Of a stretch of 64,000 bases of DNA, positions 1-7,589 are shown one piece after another. The position numbers and the translations under genes were made by a program. Source of the DNA: Nocardioides iriomotensis (GTDB lineage Bacteria > Actinomycetota > Actinomycetes > Propionibacteriales > Nocardioidaceae); contig NZ_SDPU01000020.1 of NCBI RefSeq assembly GCF_004168035.1, positions 186,001 through 250,000 on the forward strand, in the 5' to 3' direction. Position 1 is the stretch's first letter. The number at the start of each line of letters is the position of its first letter. A model generated the notes under the pieces. The model did no database searches and had not been told where the DNA came from. It saw only the letters and a program-made list of their open reading frames with translations.

Positions 1-913
1 GAGTCGCGCGGACGCGCTCGTAGGCCGCCGCGTGCCGCACCAGCGCGTCGCGCATGGCGCGCACCGCGGGCGGCAGGTGGTCGCCGCGGCGGGTGAGCGC
101 GTGTAGCCGCACGACGGTGAGGTCGTGCCGGATCGGCCGGTGCGTGAGCACGCCGCTGTCGACGAGCGGGTGGCCGTCGATCGAGTAGTCCGGCAGCACG
201 GTGACGCCGAGCCCCCGCGCGACCATCAGCTTGCCCATGTCGGCGCCGTCGGTGGAGAACGCGACGGGCGGCAGCTCCCCGCCGAACAGCCGGTGCGCGA
301 ACCGGTGCATCAGGTACCCCGACCGCATCGCGACGAACGGCTCCTTCCGCAGCTGCTCGACCGGCACCTCCTCGAGGGCGGCGAACGGGTGGTCCACGCG
401 GCAGCACACCGCCGGCCGGCCGCGCACGAGCTCGGTCCCCGCCAGCTCCGCCGGTACGTCGTCACCGCCCAGGAGGTTCACCAGGCCGACGTCGAGCCCG
501 CCTTCGTCGATGGCCTGCGTGATCTCCACCTGCTGGGCGCTGACCACCTCGACCGTCGTGTGCGGGAAGGCGGCGTTGACGTCGCGCACAGCCGGCACCA
601 GCACGCGCGAGGTGCCCGCGTTGACGGTGCCGACGCGCACGGCGCGGGTCGAGAGCGTCTGGTCGCCCGCCGCCTCGCGCAGCCGCCCGACGGCCTCGAT
701 CACCTCCACCATCGCCGGCAGCAGGTCGCGGCCCTCGCGGCTGATCCTGGCGCCGGTGCGCCGCCGGTCGAGAAGCGTGATCCCGAGCTCGCGCTCCAGG
801 TTGCGCAGCGACTCGCTCAGGGCGGGCTGGGAGAGGTGGAGGTGGTCGCTGGCCCGGCGCAGCGACCCGTGCTGGGTCACCGCGGCGAGCTGCTCGAGCT
901 GCTCGATGCGCAT
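1..913 (-). CDS. LysR-family transcriptional regulator (partial, C-terminal end cut by window)
   Basis: 304 codons are visible from ATG at 913 with no stop before base 1, so only the last few residues are missing (the family is usually about 300 aa). The N-terminus has the LysR winged helix-turn-helix at about residues 3-60, including SLRRASDHLHLSQPALSESL; the rest is the periplasmic-binding-like inducer domain. It is divergent from the SsuD-like monooxygenase at 1077, the usual arrangement for a LysR protein controlling its neighbour. A perfect 7-bp inverted repeat at 953-969 lies between them and is a candidate operator. The inducer is unknown; sulfur limitation or an organosulfur compound is an inference from the neighbour. 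Confidence 0.9.
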   Translation of the reverse strand, partial: MRIEQLEQLAAVTQHGSLRRASDHLHLSQPALSESLRNLERELGITLLDRRRTGARISREGRDLLPAMVEVIEAVGRLREAAGDQTLSTRAVRVGTVNAGTSRVLVPAVRDVNAAFPHTTVEVVSAQQVEITQAIDEGGLDVGLVNLLGGDDVPAELAGTELVRGRPAVCCRVDHPFAALEEVPVEQLRKEPFVAMRSGYLMHRFAHRLFGGELPPVAFSTDGADMGKLMVARGLGVTVLPDYSIDGHPLVDSGVLTHRPIRHDLTVVRLHALTRRGDHLPPAVRAMRDALVRHAAAYERVRAT

Positions 914-952
914 CGTCGTCCTGTCGTGGGGTGGGGTGACGCCGACCCGGGT

Positions 953-969
953 GACAGGGATTCCCTGTC
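953..969. promoter_or_regulatory. candidate LysR operator, palindrome GACAGGG-ATT-CCCTGTC
   Basis: A perfect 7-bp inverted repeat with a 3-bp centre, 40 bp upstream of the LysR start and 108 bp upstream of the ssuD-like start. Position and symmetry suit an autoregulatory site in a divergent LysR intergenic region. No binding evidence. Confidence 0.45.
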
Positions 970-1076
970 GCGCGGTCGGCTCTTCCGTCGGCGGGTTCGT
1001 GCGTGCTGCCTTGAACGCACCACCAAAGTATTGCAACCTAGTGGACATTGACGAGTAAGCGGTCCGGAAGGAAGTT

Positions 1077-2225
1077 ATGTCCCTGAAGTTCCACTGGTTC
1101 CTGCCCACCAACGGCGGCGACGGCCGTCAGGTCGTGGGCGGCGGGCACGGCGTGCGCGCCGGCGCGTCCGGCCGGCCGGCCTCGGTGCCGTACCTCGGCC
1201 AGATCGCCCGCAGCGCCGAGCAGCTCGGCTTCGAGGCCGCGCTCACCCCGACCGGTGCGTGGTGCGAGGACGCCTGGCTGAGCACCGCGATGCTGTCGCA
1301 GGTCTCCGACCGGCTGAAGTTCCTGGTCGCGTTCCGGCCCGGCCTCACGTCCGCGACGCTGGCCGCCCAGATGGCCGCGACGTTCCAGAACATGTCCGGC
1401 GGCCGGCTCCTGCTCAACGTCGTCACGGGCGGTGAGAGCCACGAGCAGCGCGCGTACGGCGACTTCCTCGACAAGGAGCAGCGCTACGTCCGCTGCGGCG
1501 AGTTCCTCGAGGTGGTCCGCCGGCTGTGGACCGGCGAGGAGGTCACCTTCGAGGGTGAGCACGTCCGCGTCGAGCGCGCCCAGCTCCAGCAGCTGCCCGA
1601 CCCGCAGCCGGAGATCTACTTCGGCGGGTCCTCGCCGATCGCAGGCGAGATCGCCGCGAAGCACGCCGACGTCTACCTCACCTGGGGCGAGCCCCCGGAG
1701 GCCGTCGCCAAGAAGATCGCCTGGATCCGCGAGCTCGCCGCCAAGGAGGGCCGCGAGCTCCGCTTCGGCATCCGGATGCACACCATCGCCCGCGACACCT
1801 CCGAGGCCGCGTGGGCCGAGGCGCGCCGTCTGCTCGACGGCATCGACGACGAGACGATCAAGCGGGTCCAGGACGGCCTGAAGCGCAGCGAGTCCGAGGG
1901 CCAGCGCCGGATGCTCGAGCTCAACCGCGGCAGCCGCGACGACCTCGAGATCTATCCCAACGTGTGGGCCGGCGTCGGGCTCGTCCGTGGCGGCGCCGGT
2001 ACGGCGCTCGTCGGCAGCCACGAGGAGGTCGCCGAGCGGATCGCGGAGTACCACGACCTCGGCATCGACGAGTTCATCCTCTCGGGCTACCCGCACCTCG
2101 AGGAGGCGTACTGGTTCGGCGAGGGTGTCCTGCCGGTGCTGACCGAGCGCGGCCTCTGGCAGCACCCCGCCCCGCCCACCGGCACGGTGTCCGTGCCCTT
2201 CGGAGGCCGCGCCGCCGCGTCCTGA
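1077..2225 (+). CDS. FMNH2-dependent alkanesulfonate monooxygenase-like (LLM class flavin oxidoreductase)
   Basis: 382 aa, start ATG 1077 with a GGAAGGAAG ribosome site just upstream. The whole protein has the bacterial luciferase-like TIM barrel layout and resembles SsuD: N-terminal FHWFLPTNGGDG, a central NVVTGGESHEQRAYGDF segment and a C-terminal SGYPHLEEAYWFGEGVLP. SsuD enzymes use reduced FMN and O2 to release sulfite from alkanesulfonates. The next gene is a small flavin reductase, the partner that supplies FMNH2, which supports a two-component system. No ABC transporter for sulfonates is adjacent, so the exact substrate is uncertain. Confidence 0.85.
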   Translation: MSLKFHWFLPTNGGDGRQVVGGGHGVRAGASGRPASVPYLGQIARSAEQLGFEAALTPTGAWCEDAWLSTAMLSQVSDRLKFLVAFRPGLTSATLAAQMAATFQNMSGGRLLLNVVTGGESHEQRAYGDFLDKEQRYVRCGEFLEVVRRLWTGEEVTFEGEHVRVERAQLQQLPDPQPEIYFGGSSPIAGEIAAKHADVYLTWGEPPEAVAKKIAWIRELAAKEGRELRFGIRMHTIARDTSEAAWAEARRLLDGIDDETIKRVQDGLKRSESEGQRRMLELNRGSRDDLEIYPNVWAGVGLVRGGAGTALVGSHEEVAERIAEYHDLGIDEFILSGYPHLEEAYWFGEGVLPVLTERGLWQHPAPPTGTVSVPFGGRAAAS

Positions 2226-2277
2226 CCGCCCCGCTTCCTCCACGACCGTCCTGACACGCCCCTGACAGGAGTCCCCC

Positions 2278-2790
2278 ATGAGCACGAGCGCGATCACCCC
2301 GCTGACCACCAACCAGGACCTCGACCCGCAGCGCCTGCGCGAGGCGTTCGGCGTCTTCCCGACCGGCGTCGTCGCCGTCGCGGCCCAGGTCGACGGCGAG
2401 CTCGTCGGCCTGGCCGCCAGCTCGTTCACCTCGGTGAGCCTCGACCCGGCCCTGGTGTCGTTCTCGATCGCCAACACGTCGAAGACGTGGCCCGCCCTGC
2501 GCACCTCCGCACGGCTCGGCCTGACCGTCCTCGCCGACCACCACCACGACGTGTGCCGCCAGCTCGCCGGGCCGGTCGAGACCCGCTTCGACGGCCTCGC
2601 CGTCAGCACCTCCGAGGACGGCGCGGTCACCCTCGACGACGGCCTGGTCCGCTACGACTGCTCCATCCACGACGAGGTCGTCGCCGGCGACCACACGATC
2701 GTGCTGCTCCAGCTGCACGCGGTCGAGCACGCCGACACGTCGCTGCCGCTCGTGTTCCACCGTTCGGGCTTCGGCCGGCTGGCCGGCTAG
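2278..2790 (+). CDS. flavin reductase family protein (FMN-binding split barrel)
   Basis: 170 aa, start ATG 2278 with an AGGAG site 8 nt upstream. The sequence matches flavin reductases of two-component monooxygenases: LREAFGVFPTGVVAVAA near the N-terminus, AASSFTSVSLDPALVSFSIA in the flavin-binding barrel and a final PLVFHRSGFGRL. It probably reduces FMN with NAD(P)H and passes FMNH2 to the upstream monooxygenase; the two genes are 52 bp apart and probably cotranscribed. Confidence 0.88.
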   Translation: MSTSAITPLTTNQDLDPQRLREAFGVFPTGVVAVAAQVDGELVGLAASSFTSVSLDPALVSFSIANTSKTWPALRTSARLGLTVLADHHHDVCRQLAGPVETRFDGLAVSTSEDGAVTLDDGLVRYDCSIHDEVVAGDHTIVLLQLHAVEHADTSLPLVFHRSGFGRLAG

Positions 2791-2800
2791 GCCGCCTCGT

Positions 2801-2806
2801 TAGCGT
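2801..2806 (+). promoter_or_regulatory. -10 element TAGCGT of a leaderless promoter
   Basis: The hexamer lies 7 nt before ATG 2814, and no Shine-Dalgarno precedes that ATG. It is the first of many identical arrangements in the window. Confidence 0.55.
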
Positions 2807-2813
2807 GGGGCCC

Positions 2814-3647
2814 ATGCCCGGCACCTACACGCTCAACGACGGCAGCACGATCCCGGCGATCGGGTTCGGCACCTACCCGCTGACCGGGGCCGACGGCGTC
2901 ACCGCCATCGCCTCGGCGATCGAGGTGGGCTACCGGCTCCTCGACACGGCCGTGAACTACGGCAACGAGGAGGAGGTCGGCGAGGCGATCCGCCGAGCCG
3001 GCGTGCCGCGCGACGAGCTGCTCGTCACCAGTAAGATCCCCGGCCGGCACCACGGGTACGACGACGCGGTCGCCTCGACCAAGGACTCGCTGCACCGGCT
3101 CGGGCTCGACCACCTCGACCTGCACCTCATCCACTGGCCCAACCCGCGCGTCGGCAGGTACGTCGAGGCCTGGCAGGCGCTCGTCGACCTGCAGAAGGCG
3201 GGCCTGGTGCGGTCCGTCGGCGTCTCGAATTTCACCGAGGAGCACCTCGCTCGCATCATCGAGGCGACCGGCGTGACGCCCGCGGTGAACCAGGTCGAGC
3301 TGCACCCGTACTTCCCGCAGGTCGAGGCGCGCGCGGTCCACGAGCGGCTCGGCGTGCGCACCGAGGCGTGGAGCCCGATGGGCAAGCGGCAGGCGCCGTT
3401 CGGCGAGCCCGCCGTCGCCGGGGCCGCCGAGCGGCACGGCGTCACGCCCGGCCAGGTGATCCTCCGCTGGCACGTCCAGCTCGGCTCGCTGCCGATCCCC
3501 AAGTCGGCCACCCCCGAGCGGCAGCGGCAGAACCTCGACCTCGACGGCTTCGAGCTCACCGACGACGAGGTCGCCGCGATCACCGCCCTCGGACGCCCCG
3601 ACGGCCGGCTCTTCGGCGGCGACCCGGACACCCACGAGGAGATGTAG
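2814..3647 (+). CDS. aldo/keto reductase
   Basis: 277 aa. The start at ATG 2814 is chosen because the protein then begins with MPGTYTLNDGSTIPAIGFGT, the standard AKR N-terminus, and a TAGCGT -10 box ends 7 nt before it; longer in-frame extensions run through the flavin reductase gene. The catalytic tetrad is visible: Asp and Tyr in LLDTAVNYGNE, Lys in LVTSKIPG, His in LHLIHWPNP. The NADPH-binding end has IPKSATPERQRQN. Length is typical. The substrate is not predictable; AKRs reduce aldehydes and ketones in the cytosol. Confidence 0.92.
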   Translation: MPGTYTLNDGSTIPAIGFGTYPLTGADGVTAIASAIEVGYRLLDTAVNYGNEEEVGEAIRRAGVPRDELLVTSKIPGRHHGYDDAVASTKDSLHRLGLDHLDLHLIHWPNPRVGRYVEAWQALVDLQKAGLVRSVGVSNFTEEHLARIIEATGVTPAVNQVELHPYFPQVEARAVHERLGVRTEAWSPMGKRQAPFGEPAVAGAAERHGVTPGQVILRWHVQLGSLPIPKSATPERQRQNLDLDGFELTDDEVAAITALGRPDGRLFGGDPDTHEEM

Positions 3648-3702
3648 CGCCCGACGGCGCCCCGGAGGCATGGTCCCGGCGCCTCCCGGGCAGGAGTCCC
3701 GC

Positions 3703-4806
3703 ATGACGCTGCGCCAGATCGGGGTCGAGGAGGAGCTGATGCTCGTCGACCCCGACACCCTCGCGCTCGCGGCCGTCGCCCACCACGCGCTGCGGGCCGA
3801 CGAACGCGACGGCGTGGAGAAGGAGCTGTTCCTCCAGCAGATCGAGACGTCGACCGAGCCCGCGCGGACGGCGGACGACCTGGCGCGCATCGTCCGCGCC
3901 GGGCGCCGCGAGGTGGGGGAGGCGGCGGCCGCCGCCGGTGTCCGCGCGGTGGCCCTCGGGCTGCCGGTGCTCGCCGACGACGGTGCCGACGTCACGCCGG
4001 ACGACCGCTACCGGCGCATCCGTGCTGAGTACGGCGAGCTCGCCGACCAGGCCCTCGCCTGCGCCATGCACGTCCACGTGGAGGTCGACGACGCCGAGGA
4101 GGCGGTCGCCGTCACGGACCGGCTGCGCCCGTGGCTGCCGGTCCTCCTGGCGCTGAGCGCCAACTCGCCGTACTGGCGCGGCCGGGACACCGCCCACGCC
4201 TCGTGGCGGTCGCAGATCTGGACCCGCTGGCCGACCGGGGGACCGTCGGACCCGTTCGGCGACCCGGCCGGCTACCGCGCCTCGATCGAGCGGCTGCAGT
4301 CCTGGGGCGCCGCGCTCGACCCCGGCATGCTCTACCTCGACGTGCGGCCGGCCGAGCGGTACCCGACCGTCGAGATCCGCGTCGCCGACGTCTGCCTGGA
4401 GGCCGAGGACGCGGTCCTGCTCGGCCTGCTGTGCCGCGGCCTGGTCGAGACCGCCGCCCGCGCCTGGCACGCCGGCGAGCCGGTGGACCCCTGGCGGGTC
4501 GACGAGCTCAGGGCGATGTCGTGGCGCGCGGCCCGCCACGGTCTCGCCGGCCCGCTGGTGCACCCCGCGACCCGCGAGCTGACCCCGACGCGCCCGGTCG
4601 TCTCGGCGCTGCTCGCGCACGTGCGCCCGGCGCTCGCCGACACGGGTGACGAGGTGCTGGTGGCGGACCTGTTCGAGCAGCTCGTCGCCCGCGGCAACGG
4701 CGCGGTCCGGCAGCGGGCCGTGCACGAGGCGACCGGCGACCTCACGCGGGTCGTCGCCGACCTCGCCGACCACACCGAGGCCGGGTGGCGGCGCGACGCC
4801 GTGTGA
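3703..4806 (+). CDS. carboxylate-amine ligase, YbdK/GCS2 family
   Basis: 367 aa from ATG 3703, preceded by AGGAG with 6-nt spacing; an upstream ATG at 3670 would add eleven proline-rich residues and is less likely. The family signature GVEEELMLVDP is at the N-terminus and MHVHVEVDDAEEA lies in the middle. YbdK proteins have weak glutamate-cysteine ligase activity and belong to the glutamine-synthetase-like ATP-dependent ligases. The length matches the family (about 370 aa). The real substrate is unknown. The gene stands alone, 55 bp after the aldo/keto reductase. Confidence 0.88.
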   Translation: MTLRQIGVEEELMLVDPDTLALAAVAHHALRADERDGVEKELFLQQIETSTEPARTADDLARIVRAGRREVGEAAAAAGVRAVALGLPVLADDGADVTPDDRYRRIRAEYGELADQALACAMHVHVEVDDAEEAVAVTDRLRPWLPVLLALSANSPYWRGRDTAHASWRSQIWTRWPTGGPSDPFGDPAGYRASIERLQSWGAALDPGMLYLDVRPAERYPTVEIRVADVCLEAEDAVLLGLLCRGLVETAARAWHAGEPVDPWRVDELRAMSWRAARHGLAGPLVHPATRELTPTRPVVSALLAHVRPALADTGDEVLVADLFEQLVARGNGAVRQRAVHEATGDLTRVVADLADHTEAGWRRDAV

Positions 4807-4898
4807 CGGGAGTGACGCACGGGACACTCCGACGCGCGCGGGATCGGCCGTGCGGCGGGCCGCGGCCACTACGCTGCTCGCCGAGAGGGGGGTCCGTC

Positions 4899-5660
4899 AT
4901 GACCGTGTCCCAGCGTGCCCGCGCCCTGACCGCCGCATCCTCGGCGACGGTCCTGCTCGGCGTCCTCGTCCCCGGCGGGGCGACGGCCGCCGCGGGCGAC
5001 ACCGAGCCGCCCGTCGGCTCCTTCGTCGTGCTGTCGGCGTCCAGCTCCGACGACCCCGGGCCGCTGACCGTCGAGGTCGTGCAGAACTCGCTCAAGGACG
5101 ACCGCACGCCGACCGCCGACATCGTCCGCGAGGTCAGCTGGGGCACCGGCGTCGGATACGAGCCCTGGCGCAAGGGCACGTCGATCTCGTTCGCCTACAC
5201 CTCGGTCGGCCGCTACGACCTCCGGGTCCGCGTCACCGACCGGGCCGGCAACAGCAGCGTCGAGGACCTCGGCACCGTCGTCGTCTCCGACTCCTTCGCC
5301 CCGAAGCTCACGGTCAACCGCCCGGCCTCCGACCGACGTACCGCCTGGCGGGCGGTGCGCGGCTACGCCCGCGACGTCGGTCTGGCCGGCATGGACTTCG
5401 TCCGGGTCAAGTCGTGGCAGCAGCGCACCCGCGGCTGGTACGCCTACCAGGGCGAGGAGCGTGGCTGGGTCCGCACCGACTCCGAGGCGCGCGCGAAGGC
5501 CGCCGCGGTCGCGGTCCGCGTGCCGACCACCACCAACGGCGCCTGGAAGGTCGCCCTCGAGGGCGTCCGCGCCGGCGGGCTCGTCGTGCGCACGTTCGCG
5601 CGCGACGCCGCGGGCAACCGCTCCAAGGCGGTCGCCGTCCGGCGCACGCTGGTCGACTGA
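4899..5660 (+). CDS. secreted Ig-like (PKD/cadherin-type) protein of unknown function
   Basis: 253 aa from ATG 4899, with a purine-rich GAGAGGGGGG site just upstream and a possible -10 TACGCT at 4870-4875. Residues 1-30 are a signal peptide (RAR, hydrophobic core, ATA-AAAGD cleavage region). The mature part has two Ig-like stretches with the recurring DRAGN and DAAGN motifs seen in bacterial Ig/PKD-like surface domains. No catalytic motif is seen. It faces the LCP gene end to end (18 bp apart), so an extracellular or wall location is plausible but its role is unknown. Confidence 0.72.
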   Translation: MTVSQRARALTAASSATVLLGVLVPGGATAAAGDTEPPVGSFVVLSASSSDDPGPLTVEVVQNSLKDDRTPTADIVREVSWGTGVGYEPWRKGTSISFAYTSVGRYDLRVRVTDRAGNSSVEDLGTVVVSDSFAPKLTVNRPASDRRTAWRAVRGYARDVGLAGMDFVRVKSWQQRTRGWYAYQGEERGWVRTDSEARAKAAAVAVRVPTTTNGAWKVALEGVRAGGLVVRTFARDAAGNRSKAVAVRRTLVD

Positions 5661-5678
5661 GCCGCGGCCGGCGTCGGG

Positions 5679-6938
5679 CTACTGGTTCGCCAGCCCCGAC
5701 GCCCGGCACAGCTGCTTGGACACGTCCGCGGTGCGGTCCTCGCGGATCAGCTCGAAGAGCCGGTCGGCGCGCTCCTGGTCCCAGTGCACCGCGAGGTCGG
5801 CGATCGGCACGCCGCAGGTCAGGCCGGTCTTGCCGTCGACCCTGGTCATCGCCCACGCGAACTTCATCGTGGAGATCATCGACGTGTCCTTGCCGACGCG
5901 CAGCGAGTCGGAGCCGGCGGAGGCCAGCCGCAGGTAGCGGACCGGGTTGATCACCGACCAGGGGGAGGCGGCCTCGTGGCCGACGGCGCTGACCACCTCG
6001 CGCTGGTGCCGCGCGCGGTCGATGTCGCCGAGCGACGAGGTGTGCCGTGATCGGGCGTAGCCGAGTGCGGTGGTGCCGTCGGCCTCCTGGCAGCCCTTCT
6101 CGACGTCGAGGTTGGCCTGCGGGTCCTTCATCGCCTGCTTGGGGCAGATCTCGATGCCGCCGACCGCGTCGACCACGTTGACGAAGCCGCCGAAGCCGAT
6201 CTCGACGTAGTCGTCGATGCGGATGCCGGTGGCGAGCTCGATGGTCTCGACGAGCAGCTTCGGGCCGCCGTACGCGAACGCGGCGTTGATCTTGGTGTCG
6301 CCGTAGCCCGGCACCTCGACGATGCTGTCGCGCGGGATCGACATCAGCAGGTTCGGGCCCTGTCCGGTGTGCAGCAGCATGATCGTGTCGGTGCGGCGCC
6401 CCGAGCCCTTGCCGGTGCCGTACTGCAGCTGCTCCTTGCGGGAGAGCCCCTCCCGGCTGTCGCTGCCGACGAGCAGGTACGTCGTGCCCTCCTGGGCCGC
6501 CGGGCGGTCGCCGCCCGGGTCGGTGCCCACCTTGTCCACCTTCGACCACGCCCACAGGGGAACGGCGACCAGGAAGACCAGCCACAGCAGCAGGGCGATC
6601 TTCAGCCAGCCGAGGCGGAACCGGCGGCGCGGGGCGCGCGGCGGACGGCTCGGCGGCGGGCTCGCGGTGGCCACGCCCCCGCGCGGACCGCCCGGTCCGC
6701 CTCGTCCGGACTGCGTCCGGGGTGCTGCCGGCTGCTCGTAGGGCTGGCCGCGGCGCCCGCCGGGCCGCCCCATCGTGGGCAGCATGCGGGTGGGCTCCGG
6801 GTCCTGGCCGGCCCCCGCGCCGGACCTCGACCCTCCGGAACCCTGGCCGGCGTCGCCGCCGTACAGCCAGTGGTAGTCGCCCTCGTCCCCACCCTGGTTG
6901 CCGGGGGTGCGACGCGAGCCCTGCGGGGGTTCGGACAT
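5679..6938 (-). CDS. LytR-CpsA-Psr (LCP) family cell-wall polymer ligase
   Basis: 419 aa from ATG 6938. That start is preferred to ATG 6944 because a TAGCGT -10 box ends 7 nt upstream, as for other leaderless genes here. A Gly/Pro/Arg-rich cytoplasmic tail of about 105 residues leads to one transmembrane helix near residues 109-131, then the extracellular LCP domain: LLVGSDSREG, GRRTDTIMLL, SIPRDSIVEV, TKINAAFAYGG. LCP enzymes transfer undecaprenyl-linked glycopolymers onto peptidoglycan. A galactofuran operon starts about 2 kb away, so its polymer is a good candidate substrate (inference). The gene is divergent from the thioesterase with a 24-bp gap. Confidence 0.92.
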   Translation of the reverse strand: MSEPPQGSRRTPGNQGGDEGDYHWLYGGDAGQGSGGSRSGAGAGQDPEPTRMLPTMGRPGGRRGQPYEQPAAPRTQSGRGGPGGPRGGVATASPPPSRPPRAPRRRFRLGWLKIALLLWLVFLVAVPLWAWSKVDKVGTDPGGDRPAAQEGTTYLLVGSDSREGLSRKEQLQYGTGKGSGRRTDTIMLLHTGQGPNLLMSIPRDSIVEVPGYGDTKINAAFAYGGPKLLVETIELATGIRIDDYVEIGFGGFVNVVDAVGGIEICPKQAMKDPQANLDVEKGCQEADGTTALGYARSRHTSSLGDIDRARHQREVVSAVGHEAASPWSVINPVRYLRLASAGSDSLRVGKDTSMISTMKFAWAMTRVDGKTGLTCGVPIADLAVHWDQERADRLFELIREDRTADVSKQLCRASGLANQ

Positions 6939-6945
6939 GGCCATG

Positions 6946-6955
6946 ACGCTACCGT
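6946..6955. promoter_or_regulatory. overlapping divergent -10 elements (ACGCTACCGT)
   Basis: On the plus strand TACCGT (6950-6955) ends 7 nt before ATG 6963. On the minus strand TAGCGT (6951 down to 6946) ends 7 nt before ATG 6938. The two hexamers share the TA pair at 6950-6951, so one open complex region would serve both leaderless genes. Confidence 0.6.
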
Positions 6956-6962
6956 GCCCCCC

Positions 6963-7487
6963 ATGACCCCCCGTTCAGACGGGCCGGAGGCATTGTCTCC
7001 GTCACACGCGCGCACCTCGCTGTCGCTGCTGGCCGACGGGAGCCACGTCAACCTCCTCGGCAACGTGCACGGAGGCGTGGTCATGCGGCTGGTCGACTCG
7101 ACCGCCGGCGCGGTCGCGCAGCGGCACAGCGGGGGTCCGGCGGTGACCGCCGCCATGGACGAGATGGCGTTCCTCGAGCCGGTCCACGTCGGTGACATCC
7201 TGCGCACGGTGGCGCAGGTCAACTGGGCCGGCCGGACGTCGATGGAGATCGGCGTGCGGGTCGAGTCGGAGCCCTGGAACGAGGCCGGCCGCGAGCCGCT
7301 GCACGTCGCGTCGGCGTACCTCGTCTTCGTGGCCATCGACGACGACGGCCACCCGCGCGAGATCCCGCGGCTCGCGCCACAGACCCCCGACGAGGTACGG
7401 CGGGCCCGGGAGGCCGAGATCCGGCGGGCGCACCGGCTGGCGCGGCGTGCCGAGATCGAGGCCACCCGGGAGCAGCACGTGCACTGA
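6963..7487 (+). CDS. acyl-CoA thioesterase, hotdog fold
   Basis: 174 aa from ATG 6963, leaderless with TACCGT 7 nt upstream. The hotdog motif of the YciA/ACOT group is clear: NLLGNVHGGVVMRLVDSTAG near residues 29-48, then DEMAFLEPVHVGDIL and an ASAYLVFVAID strand. The C-terminal 35 residues are Arg/Glu rich and helical. Such enzymes hydrolyse acyl-CoA thioesters in the cytosol. Nothing nearby shows the chain-length preference. Confidence 0.88.
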   Translation: MTPRSDGPEALSPSHARTSLSLLADGSHVNLLGNVHGGVVMRLVDSTAGAVAQRHSGGPAVTAAMDEMAFLEPVHVGDILRTVAQVNWAGRTSMEIGVRVESEPWNEAGREPLHVASAYLVFVAIDDDGHPREIPRLAPQTPDEVRRAREAEIRRAHRLARRAEIEATREQHVH

Positions 7488-7589
7488 CCCGTCTGGCGGT
7501 GCCCGGCGTGGCGAGACCGCTGTGACTCGTGTGACTGGTGATACTTGCCCCCTCTGCACCGACCGCGTCACCACCGAAGGGTCACGCCC

